Shown here: piece by piece, positions 1 to 9,293 of the stretch | How the letters are laid out: the number at the start of each line of letters is the position of its first letter | Position numbering within the stretch: position 1 is the stretch's first letter | Source of the DNA: Arthrobacter beigongshangensis | Lineage (GTDB): Bacteria; Bacillota; Bacilli; Bacillales_A; Planococcaceae | Direction of reading: 5' to 3' | Assembly (NCBI RefSeq): GCF_016820585.1 | Contig: NZ_JADHDX010000003.1 | Coordinates: forward strand, 186,001 to 250,000 | Length of the DNA stretch: 64,000 nucleotides | The notes under the pieces: model-generated | The model's input: only the letters and a program-made list of their open reading frames with translations | Told to the model about the DNA's origin: nothing | Database searches by the model: none | Program-made: the position numbers and the translations under genes

Positions 1-193
1 GCATGTCATTGATTTTATTGGCGTATTGCTGTTTATCGAAATCAAAAATGAAATCTTCGTATGGATAGTCATAGTCGATATGCTCCGTGAAACAAATTTC
101 TGTAAGTCCTTTTTTGATGGCGCCTTTAATCATTTCTTCCATTGGAATGGGGCAATCAGCAGAAAAAGAACTGTGTAGATGATAATCAAACAT
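1..193 (-). CDS. hisJ: HisJ-type histidinol-phosphatase (PHP family), 5' end only
   Basis: The visible N-terminal ~64 residues begin MFDYHLHSSFSADC and contain a second block FTEHIDYDYPYEDF. The paired HxH and later EH motifs are the first metal ligands of PHP-domain histidinol-phosphate phosphatases. In Bacillales this enzyme (HisJ/HisK) dephosphorylates L-histidinol phosphate, a step the adjacent operon does not otherwise encode. The ATG has a good GAGGAGAT ribosome binding site. The gene is divergent from hisZ and runs off the left edge. A different PHP phosphatase cannot be excluded from the fragment alone, but the position next to his genes supports the call. Confidence 0.8.
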   Translation of the reverse strand, partial: MFDYHLHSSFSADCPIPMEEMIKGAIKKGLTEICFTEHIDYDYPYEDFIFDFDKQQYANKINDM

Positions 194-213
194 AAAAAAC
201 TCATCTCCTCTTG

Positions 214-242
214 TTGACATTTTGTCTGTATACCCTTATAGT
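214..242 (+). promoter_or_regulatory. Sigma-A promoter of the his operon
   Basis: TTGACA (214-219) and TATAGT (237-242) are separated by exactly 17 bases. The promoter reads into hisZ and leaves a leader of only about 40 nt, so there is no room for a T-box or attenuator. Confidence 0.75.
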
Positions 243-289
243 ACTAAATAACTTTAGTGTAGTAAAGTGATAAAGTAGAGGTGTTGGAA

Positions 290-1531
290 TTGGTTAGAAA
301 TGAAGTGTATCCCGAACGTATATTAGTAGACAATGAAAAAGTAGAACGAATCATTAAGACCATTAATAAACGTTTTACAACGTATGGCTATAAACGAATT
401 AAAACATCGGCCTTCGAGCAATATGATTTATATTCTAAAGTGAAAAGTTCAATTAATCAAAATGAAATGATTAAGGTTATTGATTATACGGGGCAAGTGT
501 TGGTATTGCGGCCAGATGTGACGATTCCAATTACGCGAGAATTGGCGGAGAATTATCCTAATCTAGCAGATGAGCTGCGTTACTTCTATGTTCAAGAAGT
601 GTTTCGTCAGCCTGGGGATCGTAATGATAGTATTGAAAGTACACAGGCTGGTGTTGAATACTTTTGCCAAAGCTCAGCAGAGGCGGATGCAGAGGTCATT
701 GCACTTGCTTGTCATACGATGAAGGATTTAGGCTTCATGGATATTAAAATCGAGATTGGTCATGCGGCATTTTTCAATGAGCTGGTGCAGGATCTGCCCT
801 TGACAGCACAACAAATTAAGCAGTTGAAAATACTCATTCAAGCGAAAAATGTTGTGGAAATTGGTCCATTCCTTCAACGACTAAACATTGATGAGGGAGT
901 GCGGGATGCCATTGAGCGAATTCCATTCCTCTATGGTAACCCAGAGGAAGTGAGTGAACGCGCACAAGGGATTGCTTTGACACCGAAAATGCAAGATACA
1001 CTCGATTACTTAATGGATGTTTATCACATATTGAAAATGTATGGGTTGGAGCAGTATATCGTCAGTGATTTAGGGTTAATCAACCATATGGGCTATTACT
1101 CAGGTGTTATTTTTCAAGGCTATGTTGAGAAGTTCGGTAAGCCAGTGTTAATGGGTGGGCGTTATGACCAACTAGGTGACGAGTTTGGTGCAACATTGCC
1201 GGCAATTGGCTTTGCATGTGAAATTGAATCATTGGTGAAGGCGAAGGAAAGTAGAGAAGTTAGTTCCCGTTTTCCAATTGATGTCAACATCATTTATGAC
1301 GATACGCGGTTAGAGCAGGCTATTGGGATTGCGAATGAATTGCGAGAGAGAAACTATAGCGTGTTATCATTTCCGATGCAAAAGAAACAAGTGAATCGTC
1401 AGCAAAGTGTGTATACCATTCAACTTGAAAAAGAGGGCAATCGACTGAATTATAAAGAAAAAACCATTCCATTTTTAGATTTGAAAGAGGTTTTGGGTTT
1501 ACTTGTAGGGGTAAAGGGGGCTACACAATGA
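290..1531 (+). CDS. hisZ: ATP phosphoribosyltransferase regulatory subunit HisZ
   Basis: HisZ is a catalytically inactive paralogue of histidyl-tRNA synthetase that forms the octameric ATP phosphoribosyltransferase with the short-form HisG. The protein (~413 aa) carries the class II synthetase core, including LRPDVT (about residue 77) and the motif-2-like block YFYVQEVFRQPGD (about 100-112). The C-terminal third lacks a recognisable anticodon-binding domain. The open frame extends to a GTG at 281, but GAGGTG (278-283) is a ribosome binding site ideally spaced for TTG 290, so I prefer that start. It is the first gene of the operon and overlaps hisG by 4 bp (ATGA). The presence of hisZ agrees with the short HisG that follows. 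Confidence 0.9.
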   Translation: MVRNEVYPERILVDNEKVERIIKTINKRFTTYGYKRIKTSAFEQYDLYSKVKSSINQNEMIKVIDYTGQVLVLRPDVTIPITRELAENYPNLADELRYFYVQEVFRQPGDRNDSIESTQAGVEYFCQSSAEADAEVIALACHTMKDLGFMDIKIEIGHAAFFNELVQDLPLTAQQIKQLKILIQAKNVVEIGPFLQRLNIDEGVRDAIERIPFLYGNPEEVSERAQGIALTPKMQDTLDYLMDVYHILKMYGLEQYIVSDLGLINHMGYYSGVIFQGYVEKFGKPVLMGGRYDQLGDEFGATLPAIGFACEIESLVKAKESREVSSRFPIDVNIIYDDTRLEQAIGIANELRERNYSVLSFPMQKKQVNRQQSVYTIQLEKEGNRLNYKEKTIPFLDLKEVLGLLVGVKGATQ

Positions 1532-2154
1532 CACATCTTACCGTTGCGATGGCGAAAGGTCGCACTGCTGATCAGGCATTCGGATTTTTGGACAAGGCAG
1601 GTATCCGATTTTCTGAATTTCATGATGCCAGTAGAAAACTAGTCATCTATGATGATGCTGACAAAGTGAAGCTTATTTTTGTAAAGGCTGTAGATGTACC
1701 CATTTACGTAGAAAAAGGGGCAGCGGATATTGGCATTGTAGGGAAGGATACGATTATGGAAGATCCTGTAGATGTCTATGAGCTTTTGGATCTAGGCATT
1801 GGTAAATGCCAGCTGGCAGTCGCTGGATTTCCAGATAAAGAGTTTTCAAGTAGTACTTCATTGACGGTCGCGTCGAAATATCCATCTGTCGCCAAAGAGT
1901 ATTTTGAAGGTAAGGGTATTCGTGTTGAAACGATTAAATTGAATGGTTCCGTTGAATTGGCTCCTCTCATAGGTATGTCGGACGTCATCGTTGATATTGT
2001 AGAATCGGGTGCAACATTAAAGGAAAATGGTTTAGTCGTTTTAGAGGAAATTGCCGATGTCAGTGCACGATTGATTGTCAATAAGGCGAGTTACGCAACG
2101 AAAACGACTCAGATTCAGCAGTTCATCTCAGACTTAAAAGTGGCATTGGAGTGA
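1528..2154 (+). CDS. hisG: ATP phosphoribosyltransferase, short form (HisG)
   Basis: HisG condenses ATP with PRPP, the first and committed step of histidine synthesis. At 208 aa it is the short HisG(S) form, lacking the C-terminal histidine-binding regulatory domain and therefore dependent on HisZ. MAKGR near the N-terminus and the PRPP-binding block DIVESGATLKENGL (about 157-170) are characteristic. It overlaps hisZ by 4 bp and is followed after 7 bp by hisD, so translation is probably coupled. Confidence 0.95.
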   Translation: MTHLTVAMAKGRTADQAFGFLDKAGIRFSEFHDASRKLVIYDDADKVKLIFVKAVDVPIYVEKGAADIGIVGKDTIMEDPVDVYELLDLGIGKCQLAVAGFPDKEFSSSTSLTVASKYPSVAKEYFEGKGIRVETIKLNGSVELAPLIGMSDVIVDIVESGATLKENGLVVLEEIADVSARLIVNKASYATKTTQIQQFISDLKVALE

Positions 2155-2161
2155 TGGGTTC

Positions 2162-3448
2162 ATGCGAATTGTAACTGTGGCGCAATATAATGATGAAAAC
2201 AGCCAGGCGAATGCTGTGCAACATAACGACCTCGATTTTGATAAAACTGTGCTTGAAATAATCGGAACAGTTCGTGAAAGTGGAGATGAGGCATTGCTAA
2301 GCTATACCGAGCAATTCGACGGTGTGCGATTGGAGCGGCTTATTGTGACGGACGAAGAGTTTGAGGAAGCACAGACGCTTATTACGGAAGAGTTTCTGCG
2401 TGCATTACGGAAAGCGAAGAACAATATTTCAGTATTTCATGAAGAGCAGAAAGAAAAATCCTGGTTTATTAATCAAGACAAAGGGATTGTGCTTGGGCAG
2501 AAAGTGACACCTCTTGAGAGTGTAGGCATTTACGTGCCAGGCGGAAAAGCGGCGTATCCATCTACAGTTCTGATGAATGCTCTACCAGCGAAAATTGCAG
2601 GTGTTGGAAAAATTGCGATGGTGACGCCACCGCAGCGAGACGGAAAAGTGAATCCACATGTTCTCGTGGCAGCACGGGAAGCAGGTGTCGATGTTGTCTA
2701 TAAAATAGGCGGTGCACAAGCAATTGCGGCGTTAGCCTATGGTACGGAAACGGTAGAAAAAGTAGTGAAGATTACAGGACCGGGAAATGCCTATGTGGCA
2801 CGTGCGAAAAAATGGGTGTTTGGGGATGTCGCGATTGATATGATTGCGGGTCCAAGCGAAATTTGTGTTGTAGCGGATGATACAGCGGTAGCAGAGTATG
2901 TCGCTGCTGATTTACTATCACAAGCGGAGCATGACGAGCGTGCGACAGCGATTTGTGTGACGACGAGCGCAGCGTTTGCTGAAGCCCTACAACAACAAGT
3001 GGCCGAGCAAATGGCGTGTGCGGATCGTAAGGACATCATTGAAGCGTCAATCATGGATAACGGCCGTATCGTGCTCGTCGATTCGCTGGATGAAGCATAT
3101 AACTTCGTCAATGAGCTGGCGCCGGAGCATTTACAGCTCATGGTGGAAAATCCGATGGAGCAATTGACCTTCATTCATAATGCGGGAGCCATCTTTTTAG
3201 GAAACTATTCACCAGAGGCATTAGGCGATTATATGGCAGGACCTAATCACACGTTGCCAACAAGTGGCACATCGGCATTTTCTTCGCCACTAGGCGTGTA
3301 TGATTTTATGAAAAAATCAAGTATTATCCATTATACAGCGCAAGCGTTGCAAGACGTTGCGGATGATATTATCACGATTGCGAATGCAGAGGGCTTAACG
3401 GCTCATGCAAATTCGATTCAAGTAAGAAAGGCGGAATACAATGCGTAG
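2162..3448 (+). CDS. hisD: Histidinol dehydrogenase HisD
   Basis: HisD is the zinc- and NAD-dependent enzyme that oxidises L-histidinol to L-histidine in the last two steps. The 428-aa length is standard. Visible signatures are KIGGAQAIAALAYGTETV (about 180-197), the metal-ligand segment SQAEHDERA (Q and H, about 253-261), APEHLQL (about 325) and GPNHTLPTSGTSAFSSPLGV near residue 360. The ATG lies 7 bp after the hisG stop and its weak Shine-Dalgarno is inside hisG. It overlaps hisB by 8 bp. Confidence 0.96.
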   Translation: MRIVTVAQYNDENSQANAVQHNDLDFDKTVLEIIGTVRESGDEALLSYTEQFDGVRLERLIVTDEEFEEAQTLITEEFLRALRKAKNNISVFHEEQKEKSWFINQDKGIVLGQKVTPLESVGIYVPGGKAAYPSTVLMNALPAKIAGVGKIAMVTPPQRDGKVNPHVLVAAREAGVDVVYKIGGAQAIAALAYGTETVEKVVKITGPGNAYVARAKKWVFGDVAIDMIAGPSEICVVADDTAVAEYVAADLLSQAEHDERATAICVTTSAAFAEALQQQVAEQMACADRKDIIEASIMDNGRIVLVDSLDEAYNFVNELAPEHLQLMVENPMEQLTFIHNAGAIFLGNYSPEALGDYMAGPNHTLPTSGTSAFSSPLGVYDFMKKSSIIHYTAQALQDVADDIITIANAEGLTAHANSIQVRKAEYNA

Positions 3449-4025
3449 TAAATCGATTTCAAGGCAAACGGCAGAAACGAAGATTAAGCTAGACTTCGCC
3501 ATTGACGGTAGTGGGGAAACAGATATTCAGACAGGTGTAGGGTTTTTCGATCATATGCTGACATTATTCACAAAGCATGGACGATTTGATTTAAAAGTAG
3601 ATTGTGATGGGGATACAGAAGTGGATCAGCACCACTCGGTTGAAGACATCGGCATCGTATTAGGACAAGCGTTTTATGACAGCATTGGTACGAAAGAAGG
3701 CATTGAGCGCTATGCGACAGTGTCAACACCAATGGATGAAGCACTTTCTACAGTGTCTCTCGATATTAGTGGCCGTTCGTTTCTCGTCTTCAATGTTGAA
3801 GGCATGAAGGACAAAGTCGGTGATTTCGATACGGAACTCGTGGAAGAATTCTTCTTAGCTTTTACCAATAATGCAAAAATCAACTTACACATCAATTTAC
3901 AATATGGCAAAAACACACACCATATTATCGAATCGATTTTCAAAGGCTTCGGCAGAGCGTTGCGGGTAGCGAGTACGATTAATCCGGATGTAAAAGGTGT
4001 ACCATCTACAAAGGGAATGCTTTAA
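3441..4025 (+). CDS. hisB: Imidazoleglycerol-phosphate dehydratase HisB
   Basis: This is the monofunctional dehydratase (194 aa) that converts imidazoleglycerol phosphate to imidazole acetol phosphate. The manganese-binding histidine clusters are intact: GFFDHML (about 34), DQHHSVEDIGI (about 61-71), and NTHHIIESIFKGFGRAL (about 155-171). The C-terminus STKGML is typical. In Bacillales hisB is normally followed directly by hisH; here the next coding region is hisA, 233 bp further on, and the gap holds a hairpin-rich repeat. Confidence 0.96.
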   Translation: MRSKSISRQTAETKIKLDFAIDGSGETDIQTGVGFFDHMLTLFTKHGRFDLKVDCDGDTEVDQHHSVEDIGIVLGQAFYDSIGTKEGIERYATVSTPMDEALSTVSLDISGRSFLVFNVEGMKDKVGDFDTELVEEFFLAFTNNAKINLHINLQYGKNTHHIIESIFKGFGRALRVASTINPDVKGVPSTKGML

Positions 4026-4258
4026 GGTTTATCTTTTGCTTGTGCTGCTTGAATGTAGTAGGAAACTAAGCGCAGGTGCCTTAACGGGGGCAGCCAACCG
4101 AACAACGGAGAGTTCGGTTTGTATAATTTCTGTGCTCTTTGCAGAAATTATACAGAAAATGCAAAGGAGCAACTGGCTTATGGCGGGAGGGCATCCCCCA
4201 GCACCGTAGCGGATTTGAAGGAAATATTTATATAAGCACTATAAAAGGGGGTACCAAC
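4026..4258 (+). repeat. hisB-hisA gap: structured dispersed repeat where hisH is expected
   Basis: There is no credible coding sequence here. The gap contains two clear hairpins: AACCGAAC/GTTCGGTT (about 4096-4119) and a perfect 13-bp stem TGTATAATTTCTG/CAGAAATTATACA (about 4119-4153). The flanks read AAGCGCAGGTGCCTTA (about 4068) and CTTATGGCGGGAG...CAGCACC (about 4177-4205). These match the ends of the reverse complement of the element at 42847-42976, so this looks like a divergent copy in opposite orientation. The hisA ribosome binding site (AAAAGGGGG, 4243-4251) lies at the right end. Confidence 0.6.
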
Positions 4259-4981
4259 ATGATTTTATTTCCAGCCATCGATATTCGAGATGGGAAATGT
4301 GTTCGATTAATTCAAGGGGATTACGATCAAGAAATTATTTACAACGATTCACCAACTGCGATGGCGAAAGAGTGGGAACAGCAAGGCGCTGCTTACATTC
4401 ATGTTGTGGATTTGGACGGAGCAAAAACGGGTAATTCATCGAACAAAGAAGCGATTCGAGCGATTGCTGCGAGTGTATCTGTCCCTGTGCAAGTCGGTGG
4501 AGGCATTCGGAATATGGAAATCGTCGATGCACATATTGCATCAGGCGTCAGTCGAGTGATTATCGGAACAGCCGCCATCCAAAATCAGCAATTTCTAAAA
4601 GAAGCCGTTGACAAGTACGGTGACAAAATTGCGGTGTCTATCGATGCAAGGGGCGGCTTTGTGGCGACAGATGGTTGGACAGAGTTGAGTGATGTCAAAG
4701 CGGTTGACCTGCTGCAACAGCTAGTAGAAATTGGCGTGAAAACGGTTGTCTATACCGATATTTTGAAAGACGGCATGCTACAAGGTCCTAATTTAGTTGA
4801 ACTAGACATGATGAATAATGCATCGAGCATTGATATTATCGCATCAGGTGGCGTTTCTACAGAGCAAGATATCGCAAAATTACGCGAATTAAATATGTAC
4901 GGCGCAATTATCGGCAAAGCGTTATATGAAGGGAAATTATCCTTAGTTAAACTATTGGAGGACGACAACGATGGCAAGTAA
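4259..4981 (+). CDS. hisA: ProFAR isomerase HisA
   Basis: HisA is the (beta-alpha)8-barrel isomerase that converts ProFAR to PRFAR. The 240-aa protein begins [17 protein letters not shown], with the catalytic Asp at residue 8. The second catalytic Asp is in YTDILKDGM (about 160), and phosphate-binding glycine loops are seen in VGGGIR (about 80) and SGGVS (about 199). The open frame extends upstream to 4139, but ATG 4259 has the AAAAGGGGG site and the canonical N-terminus. It overlaps hisF by 11 bp. Confidence 0.95.
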   Translation: MILFPAIDIRDGKCVRLIQGDYDQEIIYNDSPTAMAKEWEQQGAAYIHVVDLDGAKTGNSSNKEAIRAIAASVSVPVQVGGGIRNMEIVDAHIASGVSRVIIGTAAIQNQQFLKEAVDKYGDKIAVSIDARGGFVATDGWTELSDVKAVDLLQQLVEIGVKTVVYTDILKDGMLQGPNLVELDMMNNASSIDIIASGGVSTEQDIAKLRELNMYGAIIGKALYEGKLSLVKLLEDDNDGK

Positions 4982-5732
4982 TCGAATTATTCCATGCTTA
5001 GATTTTGATAACGGCAAGGTTGTAAAAGGGAAGAAGTTTCTTGAGGTGAAAGAAGTTGCAGATCCACTCACATTGGCTAGAAAATATGTGGCTGATGGTG
5101 CAGACGAACTGGTATTTTACGATATTGCTGCCTCAACGAATAACCGTGCCATGTTTCTTGATTTGATTGCCGAAATTGCGAATGAAGTGCCGATTCCATT
5201 TATCGTCGGTGGTGGTATCCGGACGATTGAAGATATCCAAAAGGTTTTTGATGCAGGTGGCGATAAAGTGTCTATCAACAGCGCGGCGCTGACGAATCCA
5301 TCTTTAATTGAAGAGGCGGCGAAAAAGTTTGGCTCTGGACGCATTATCTTGTCGATGGATGTCAACGAAGTGGGGCCTGGTAAATGGTCGGTATTTGCCA
5401 AGGGTGGCATGGAAGATACGGGGATGGACGCCATAGAATGGGCGATTGAAGGCGAAAGACTAGGTGCCGGCGAATTAGTCGTCAACAGTATTGGAGAGGA
5501 CGGCGTTAAAGATGGTTATAACCTCGAATTGACACGCACAATTGCAGAGGCCGTCACGATTCCTGTCATTGCCAGCGGTGGTGCAGGTAAGCCTGAGCAC
5601 TTCCGTACCGTATTAACAGAAGGAAAAGCTGACGCAGCGCTTGCAGCATCGGTTTTCCATTTTGAAGACATTCACATTGGTGAATTAAAAAACTACTTAG
5701 CTGAACAAAATACATCTGTTGGGAATGACTAA
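4971..5732 (+). CDS. hisF: Imidazole glycerol phosphate synthase cyclase subunit HisF
   Basis: HisF (253 aa) uses ammonia to convert PRFAR into imidazoleglycerol phosphate and AICAR. Catalytic aspartates are in [13 protein letters not shown] (D11) and SMDVNEV (D130), and phosphate loops in VGGGIR and IASGGAG. Normally ammonia is supplied by the glutaminase HisH through the barrel of HisF. No hisH is present in this operon, so HisF must use free ammonia, a HisH encoded elsewhere, or another amidotransferase. The sequence itself shows no obvious damage. Confidence 0.95.
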   Translation: MASNRIIPCLDFDNGKVVKGKKFLEVKEVADPLTLARKYVADGADELVFYDIAASTNNRAMFLDLIAEIANEVPIPFIVGGGIRTIEDIQKVFDAGGDKVSINSAALTNPSLIEEAAKKFGSGRIILSMDVNEVGPGKWSVFAKGGMEDTGMDAIEWAIEGERLGAGELVVNSIGEDGVKDGYNLELTRTIAEAVTIPVIASGGAGKPEHFRTVLTEGKADAALAASVFHFEDIHIGELKNYLAEQNTSVGND

Positions 5733-5734
5733 CT

Positions 5735-6376
5735 ATGACAATCGAAATCGACAAATTGACATTTGATAATAACGGCCTAATTCCTGCCATCGTGCAAGAT
5801 GATCGGACAGGAAAGGTTCTGATGCTTGCTTATATGAACGAAGAAGCATTGCAAAAAACGATTGATACGAAAGAAACATGGTTTTACAGCCGCTCTAGAC
5901 AAGAGTTGTGGAATAAAGGAGCAACGTCTGGCAATCGCCAGCAAGTCCAACGTTTACTATTCGATTGTGACCAGGATGCGATTTTAGTACAAGTTACACC
6001 GCAAGGTCCAGCTTGTCATACAGGTGAAGAGACTTGCTTCCATAAGAAAGCGTTTGAACAAACAATCTCTCACCGAGAAGTCGTGCAGGAAGTAGTCGAT
6101 GAAATTAAAGAACGTCATCAAAATCCAGTAGAAGGCTCGTACACGACGTATCTATTCCGCGAAGGGTTAGATAAAATCCTGAAAAAAGTCGGGGAAGAAA
6201 CAACTGAGGTTGTCATTGGCGCGAAAAATCGTGATAAAGCAGAGGTGACGAGTGAACTAGCGGATTTGACATATCACTCGCTTGTGCTAATGGAAGAACT
6301 CGGTGTAACGGTGGAAGATGTCAAAAATGAATTGCGAAAAAGACGACCGAATCGTGAAGTGCTGCGCGATGAGTAA
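5735..6376 (+). CDS. hisI: Bifunctional PRA-CH / PRA-PH (HisI, HisIE type)
   Basis: This two-domain enzyme catalyses steps 2 and 3. The N-terminal phosphoribosyl-AMP cyclohydrolase domain (about 1-110) has [12 protein letters not shown] and the zinc-cysteine segment [10 protein letters not shown] (about 93-102). The C-terminal pyrophosphohydrolase domain (about 120-213) has [13 protein letters not shown]. It starts 2 bp after hisF and overlaps hisC by 8 bp. Confidence 0.95.
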   Translation: MTIEIDKLTFDNNGLIPAIVQDDRTGKVLMLAYMNEEALQKTIDTKETWFYSRSRQELWNKGATSGNRQQVQRLLFDCDQDAILVQVTPQGPACHTGEETCFHKKAFEQTISHREVVQEVVDEIKERHQNPVEGSYTTYLFREGLDKILKKVGEETTEVVIGAKNRDKAEVTSELADLTYHSLVLMEELGVTVEDVKNELRKRRPNREVLRDE

Positions 6377-7430
6377 ATTTTGGAGTAGCATGGTGAAACG
6401 GGCGGAGCCATATGTACCAGGTGAACAAGTAAATCAACAGGAGATTGTGAAGCTCAATACGAATGAAAACCCATATCCGCCAAGTCCGAAAGTGCTGGAG
6501 GCCATTCATGGAGAGATGGAGCGTAATCTTCAATTGTATCCATCTCCGACTGCAGATGATTTGCGTGCAACGGTTGGTCAGCGGTATGGACTCACTGCTG
6601 ACGAAGTGTTCGTTGGCAATGGATCAGACGAAGTATTGGCATTTTCCTTTATGGCGTTTTTTGAACCTGGTCAACCTATCCGTTTTCCAGAAGTTACATA
6701 CAGTTTTTATCCGGTGTATGCAAAGCTATTTGATATTCCTTACGAGGAAGTTGCGTTAAATAAGGATTTTACATTGCAAATCGATAAGTTCTTTCAGTCG
6801 GAAGGTGGCGTCATTTTACCAAATCCGAACGCACCGACGAGTCTTTACGCGGAACTGGATTCGATTGAAGAGATTGTGAAAAATAATCCTCATCAAGTTG
6901 TCATCATTGATGAGGCTTATATTGATTTTGCAACGAAGTCTGCGGCTGAACTGATCCAGAAGTATGATAATTTACTGGTCGTTCAGACGACATCGAAATC
7001 ACGTTCATTGGCGGGATTACGTGTTGGTTTTGCAATGGGTAATGCTTCGTTGATAGATGCGTTAATTCGTATTAAAGATTCATTTAACTCCTATACATTG
7101 GATCGGTTGGCATTGGTCGGAGCCAAAGCGGCATTTGAGGATGAAGCCTATTTTAAGGGGAGTACAGCAAAAATCATTGCAACGCGCGAGAATACAACTA
7201 CAGAATTAGCACAACTTGGATTCATTGTCCTCCCTTCGCAAGCAAACTTTGTATTTGCTCGTCATGAAAAATTTTCGGCGGAGTTATTATACAATGAATT
7301 AAAACAAGAAGGTATCCTCGTCAGATATTTTAACAAGCCGGGCATTGACAATTATTTACGGATGACCATTGGGACAGATGAGCAAATGGAACGGTTGGTT
7401 GTAGCGTTGGAAAAGATTGTGAACAAATAA
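6369..7430 (+). CDS. hisC: Histidinol-phosphate aminotransferase HisC
   Basis: HisC is a fold-type I PLP aminotransferase acting on imidazole acetol phosphate. In the 353-aa protein, [11 protein letters not shown] lies near the N-terminus, PNPNAPTS and IIDEAYIDF mark the cofactor pocket, and the Schiff-base lysine is in [14 protein letters not shown] (about 218). The open frame runs upstream to 6318 inside hisI; ATG 6369 gives the standard [18 protein letters not shown] start. It is the last gene of the operon and a terminator follows. Confidence 0.93.
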   Translation: MSKFWSSMVKRAEPYVPGEQVNQQEIVKLNTNENPYPPSPKVLEAIHGEMERNLQLYPSPTADDLRATVGQRYGLTADEVFVGNGSDEVLAFSFMAFFEPGQPIRFPEVTYSFYPVYAKLFDIPYEEVALNKDFTLQIDKFFQSEGGVILPNPNAPTSLYAELDSIEEIVKNNPHQVVIIDEAYIDFATKSAAELIQKYDNLLVVQTTSKSRSLAGLRVGFAMGNASLIDALIRIKDSFNSYTLDRLALVGAKAAFEDEAYFKGSTAKIIATRENTTTELAQLGFIVLPSQANFVFARHEKFSAELLYNELKQEGILVRYFNKPGIDNYLRMTIGTDEQMERLVVALEKIVNK

Positions 7431-7432
7431 AA

Positions 7433-7475
7433 ATGGTAAGCCACTTCATGGGTTGAAGGGCTTACCATTTTTTTA
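7433..7475. terminator. Bidirectional terminator between hisC and the hydroxyacid gene
   Basis: AAATGGTAAGCC pairs with GGCTTACCATTT around a 16-17-nt loop, with A and T tracts on the two sides. It serves both the his operon and the convergent gene. Confidence 0.85.
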
Positions 7476-8588
7476 TACTTTTATAAGTAACTGCTCATTA
7501 ATTTCATGAATAGTGCGTGCACCAGCAAGTGCCATAGATACTTCCAACTCATGAAGAATCTCTTCGATTACTTGCTGTACACCTGCTTCTCCGTCTACAG
7601 CTAATCCATAAATATAGGGGCGACCAAGTAAGATTGCATCAGCACCAAGCGCTAGTGCTTTAAAAACATCGACCCCACTACGGATGCCACTATCTAGTAA
7701 GACCGGAATGCGTCCCTTTACAACGTGGCAAATGTCAGGAAGTGCATCCAATGATGAGATGCAGTGATCCAATTGTCGTCCGCCATGATTGGAAACGATA
7801 ATTCCGTCGATTCCATGTTCAAGGGCAAGCTGTGCATCATCTGGATGTAAAATACCTTTTAGTAAAATCGGCAATTTTGTATAAGAACGTATTTTTTGTA
7901 ATTCATCCCAATGGAGTCCTGGTCTATCGATGATATCAATTTGTTTCTGGAAAGCTGCTTTTTGATCTTCAGAAGGTGACTTTTCTAGCAACTGACAAAA
8001 TGCAGGATCAGAAATATAGTTGCCGCAGCCATTACCTTCGAAAAGAGGCGAGTAATTATTGTGTTGATCCGCTTTGCGAACACCGAGTACAGGGGTGTCG
8101 ACTGTAACGACGATGGCACTGTAACCGCTCGCTTCCGCACGTTTAATAAGACTTTCTGTAACGGAGTCCTCAAGAGAGCAGTAAAGCTGAAACCACCGCG
8201 TGTTGTTGTCGAGTACCTGTGCAATTTCTTCCATGGAATACGATGCTGCACTACTTACGACGTAGGGGATTGCAAAAGTCCCAGCAACTTTTGCTGTGGC
8301 AAGTTCACCATCGGGATGGACAATACGTTGCACACCAATTGGAGCAAGAAGCAGCGGCGTTTGTATTAATTGATCAAAAAGGGAAACGGAAAAATCGATC
8401 TTGGATACATCACGTAATACGCGTGGACGAATTTTCCACTTGTCGAAAGCATGGAGGTTTTCTTGCATGGTTGCCTCCACACCAGCTCCTCTAGCAATGT
8501 AGTCGAAGGCTTCTTTTCTTAGTTTTTCAGATGCTTGTGATTCCAGGTGGCTTTCAAAACGTGGAATCAGATCGGTTTTTTTTCTCAT
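7473..8588 (-). CDS. FMN-dependent alpha-hydroxyacid oxidoreductase (lactate oxidase/2-monooxygenase-like)
   Basis: The 371-aa protein belongs to the glycolate oxidase/lactate oxidase TIM-barrel family that oxidises L-2-hydroxyacids with FMN. FMN-site segments are LLLAPIGVQRI (about 79-89), SSAASYSMEEIAQ (about 112) and VTVDTPVLGVRK (about 160-171). The catalytic segment is VSNHGGRQLD (about 265), with the active-site His and a substrate-binding Arg. C-terminal GVDVFKALALGADAILLGRPYIYGLA binds the FMN phosphate. The insert after LGVRK resembles lactate 2-monooxygenase-like proteins, but the substrate cannot be assigned. The gene is monocistronic and converges on the his operon. Confidence 0.85.
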   Translation of the reverse strand: MRKKTDLIPRFESHLESQASEKLRKEAFDYIARGAGVEATMQENLHAFDKWKIRPRVLRDVSKIDFSVSLFDQLIQTPLLLAPIGVQRIVHPDGELATAKVAGTFAIPYVVSSAASYSMEEIAQVLDNNTRWFQLYCSLEDSVTESLIKRAEASGYSAIVVTVDTPVLGVRKADQHNNYSPLFEGNGCGNYISDPAFCQLLEKSPSEDQKAAFQKQIDIIDRPGLHWDELQKIRSYTKLPILLKGILHPDDAQLALEHGIDGIIVSNHGGRQLDHCISSLDALPDICHVVKGRIPVLLDSGIRSGVDVFKALALGADAILLGRPYIYGLAVDGEAGVQQVIEEILHELEVSMALAGARTIHEINEQLLIKV

Positions 8589-8887
8589 TGTGTGCCCACC
8601 ATTCTAAGTAGTTACGTGAACTTTTAGGTACTATTGATAGTTGAGTAAACTTTACATGATTGAATAATGAAAAAGCAAGTACATAATTGAATTTGTATTT
8701 GCTTTAGTATGAATAAACTTTTTCATTACGATATATGTTGAAAGTAAGAACCCTACTCACAACGCTTACCCAGGTAAGGCGCTTTGGCTGGAAAATATAG
8801 AATCATTAAGATCAATATATAATAGAATGATAAATTGTAGGAAGCTGTTATACTTGTATAAACAAAGACAAGCGGAAGGGGGACTTG
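8589..8887 (+). other. Intergenic region with a short repeat (8731-8826)
   Basis: This is the upstream region of two divergent genes. Its central part, 8731-8826, is clearly related to the luxS leader at 20831-20991. Both contain TTGAAA..AAGAAYCYTAC near the left end and GCTGGA..ATAGAATCATTA near the right end. Most differences at the left end are transitions. This copy lacks the ~65-bp long hairpin of the luxS copy and has a small one instead (GCTTACC/GGTAAGGC). The rest is AT-rich with no clear promoter. Confidence 0.55.
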
Positions 8888-9073
8888 ATGATGTTGAAAT
8901 CAAAATATATCGATCTTGCACTTATATTATTCATGGCTTATTTCGCATTTACTAGGTTTGAAAAAGGTCAAATTGGTTTTGGAATCTTTTTCACTGTATT
9001 GTGTTTTTTAAATATCGTAACAGTTGCGGTAAAGATCAAGCAGGAAAAAGAAACAAAAAATAGTGTCAATTGA
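8888..9073 (+). CDS. Small two-helix membrane protein
   Basis: A 61-62-aa protein with two hydrophobic segments (about residues 8-20 and 31-48) separated by the short basic turn RFEKGQ, and a charged Lys/Glu-rich tail. GGAAGGGGGA precedes tandem ATGs at 8888 and 8891; the earlier TTG is less likely. A hairpin terminator follows. I do not recognise the family. Good start signals, a terminator and two plausible transmembrane helices make it likely real. Confidence 0.6.
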   Translation: MMLKSKYIDLALILFMAYFAFTRFEKGQIGFGIFFTVLCFLNIVTVAVKIKQEKETKNSVN

Positions 9074-9102
9074 TGGTGCAAGCAAGTAGTAAAGTAAATA
9101 AG

Positions 9103-9141
9103 GATAACCTAAGAAATAACGGGTTATTCTTATTTTTTTAT
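9103..9141 (+). terminator. Terminator after the small membrane protein
   Basis: GATAACC pairs with GGGTTATT around AAGAAATAAC, followed by a run of Ts. Confidence 0.7.
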
Positions 9142-9293
9142 GGCCATTTGAGAAATAAATAAACAGCTTAACTTTGTGGCTAGAGGAACGCGGATAATAG
9201 GACGTTATTTTGTATGAATGAAATTAGTTGTTCCAATTCGCCATTTCCTGTAGTATAATATGAGAATTGCATTTTTTGAAAAGAGGAGTATTT

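Noticed and set aside
4139-4258. Upstream extension of hisA with a 40-residue N-terminus
   Set aside because: The extension is made of repeat sequence; ATG 4259 has the ribosome binding site and gives the canonical HisA start.
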